From Bacteroidetes bacterium MedPE-SWsnd-G2 (GTDB taxonomy: Bacteria > Bacteroidota > Bacteroidia > Flavobacteriales > Flavobacteriaceae), in assembly GCA_001874335.1 (NCBI GenBank), contig MPDE01000003.1:124001-188000 (forward strand): DNA of 64,000 nucleotides. The letters are read 5' to 3'. A program made the translations under genes and the position numbers. Each line of letters begins with the position of its first letter. Position 1 is the stretch's first letter. This document shows positions 63,210-64,000 of this stretch, in pieces. The notes beneath the pieces were generated by a model that searched no databases, was not told the origin of the DNA, and worked only from the letters and a program-made list of their open reading frames with translations.

Positions 63210-63848
63210 ATGCCTTCAAAAAAATCAATTAGAATTACATACCTGCTGTTCCTATTCGTTTTTATAACTTCCTTACAAAGTTTTGGACAGCGTGATACGA
63301 GTATTTTAAAAGCGCAACTGGCTTTAGGTGTAAATATGCCATCTTCATCAGGTTTTGTTGAAGGTTTTGAATCTAAAGGTGTAAACTTTCCAACTGTAAA
63401 TTTAGGGTTGCAATATATGTTTAAGCAACAATTAGGTGTGAAATTGGATTACGGTTATAATAAAATTAAAAGCAGCGATGAATCTCTTGATTTTGAAGTT
63501 AATTACTCAAGAATTAATGCGCAGTTTGTGTATGATGCTACTTCTGATTTAAGGTTTTTACCGTCCCATATTGGGTTGGTAGCGCATTTAGGTCCTGGGT
63601 ATTCATTCTCAAAGCCTTTAAATGTTTACGGGAATAACGATACTTCATTTTTTAATTCAATTGTTGGATTAGAATTGCATTATGCCGTACAAGAACGCAT
63701 GTCGTTTTATTTAGATACGGCTTATATTTTTGCTTTTAGCGATAATTTTGATCCCACTACCTCAGGTAATGGATCTTTTAATGGAGATATGTTAACTATT
63801 ACTTTGGGAATTTCATTCTCTCTTAGTGGATGTCAAACGTGTAATTAA
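63210..63848 (+). CDS. Outer-membrane beta-barrel protein
   Basis: A 212-residue exported protein. The signal peptide (about 1-27, ending SFGQ) is followed by a beta-rich domain with alternating strands (AQLALGVNMPSSSGFVEGF, VNLGLQYMFKQQLGVKLDYGYNKI) similar to OmpA-like or porin-family small barrels. Its C-terminus ends CQTCN rather than in a terminal aromatic residue. It is transcribed divergently from the flippase-like gene; its stop abuts the ruvC ATG. Confidence 0.75.
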   Translation: MPSKKSIRITYLLFLFVFITSLQSFGQRDTSILKAQLALGVNMPSSSGFVEGFESKGVNFPTVNLGLQYMFKQQLGVKLDYGYNKIKSSDESLDFEVNYSRINAQFVYDATSDLRFLPSHIGLVAHLGPGYSFSKPLNVYGNNDTSFFNSIVGLELHYAVQERMSFYLDTAYIFAFSDNFDPTTSGNGSFNGDMLTITLGISFSLSGCQTCN

Positions 63849-64000
63849 ATGAGTAAAGAGAAAATTATATTAGGTATTGATCCCGGGACAACAATTATGG
63901 GATTTGGTTTGATAAAGGTCGTAGGGAAAACGATGAGTTTTGTTCAGATGAATGAATTGAACTTAAAAAAATACGACGATCATTATTTAAAATTGAAACT
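63849..64000 (+). CDS. ruvC: Crossover junction endodeoxyribonuclease (partial)
   Basis: The first 50 residues are present; the gene runs off the window. MSKEKIILGIDPGTTIMGFGLIKV contains the catalytic Asp of the DPGT motif at the N-terminus of RuvC, the Holliday-junction resolvase. It starts directly after the stop of the barrel gene. Confidence 0.92.
   Translation, partial: MSKEKIILGIDPGTTIMGFGLIKVVGKTMSFVQMNELNLKKYDDHYLKLK

Overview
The window is a chromosomal segment of a low-GC member of the phylum Bacteroidota, almost certainly a Flavobacteriaceae species. The signs are a type IX secretion (T9SS) sorting tail, a DnaE with a fused N-terminal exonuclease, an S16 protein with an acidic C-terminal tail, several lineage-typical DUF families (DUF3098, DUF4271, DUF4296), scarce Shine-Dalgarno sequences and promoters of the TTTG / TAnnTTTG type. 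The clearest promoter is the one in front of tRNA-Asp. No insertion sequence, prophage, integrase or CRISPR array was seen.

The first 47 kb is mostly housekeeping. It runs from tag and a TonB-like gene through the ftsX-DUF3098-uppP-truB group, a patatin, leuS, a zinc metallopeptidase and a Bax-inhibitor-like protein. Next come a NarL-type two-component locus, a saccharopine-dehydrogenase-like gene with an Lrp regulator, pckA, hemD with DUF4271, a prenyl-phosphate sugar transferase with pyrC and DUF4296, tyrS, a LuxE-like protein and a T9SS cargo protein. A PhoB-type two-component pair is followed by trmB, a LysE transporter and an alkyltransferase-like protein. An iron-sulfur/redox group (Mrp, NifU, ferredoxin reductase, ferredoxin), a glutaryl-CoA dehydrogenase, trmN6-rimM-rpsP, an Asp-rich lipoprotein, dnaE, trxA, a DUF58 protein and tRNA-Asp complete this part.

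From 47.5 to 55.1 kb lies a tightly packed seven-gene operon that looks like an envelope or exopolysaccharide system: Hpt protein, CheY-like regulator, membrane HEAT-repeat protein, processive GT2 synthase, LtaS-like sulfatase-fold enzyme with TPRs, TPR-YaiO outer-membrane barrel and a methyltransferase. The order suggests synthesis, modification and export of a surface polymer under phosphorelay control.

The most unusual part is 55.2-59.6 kb: a long non-coding leader, a 52-residue lipoprotein gene, a TPR sensor histidine kinase, a response regulator with a divergent DNA-binding domain, and then about 900 bp with no protein gene. That stretch holds three tandem modules of the same design. Each has two inverted-repeat operators (NNNNGG-TTTTT-CCNNNN) 22 bp apart centre to centre, exactly 21 bp to a TATCTTTG -7 box, a 5' hairpin closed by UCAAC/GUUGA with a C-rich segment, and an intrinsic terminator whose stem differs in every copy while its loop keeps UGCA. 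I read these as three small-RNA genes probably activated by the adjacent response regulator. This is the leading candidate for an undescribed system; the regulatory link is inference.

The window ends with a lipoprotein, a beta-barrel-like protein, a GT2/flippase-like pair, another beta-barrel protein and the first 152 bases of ruvC.
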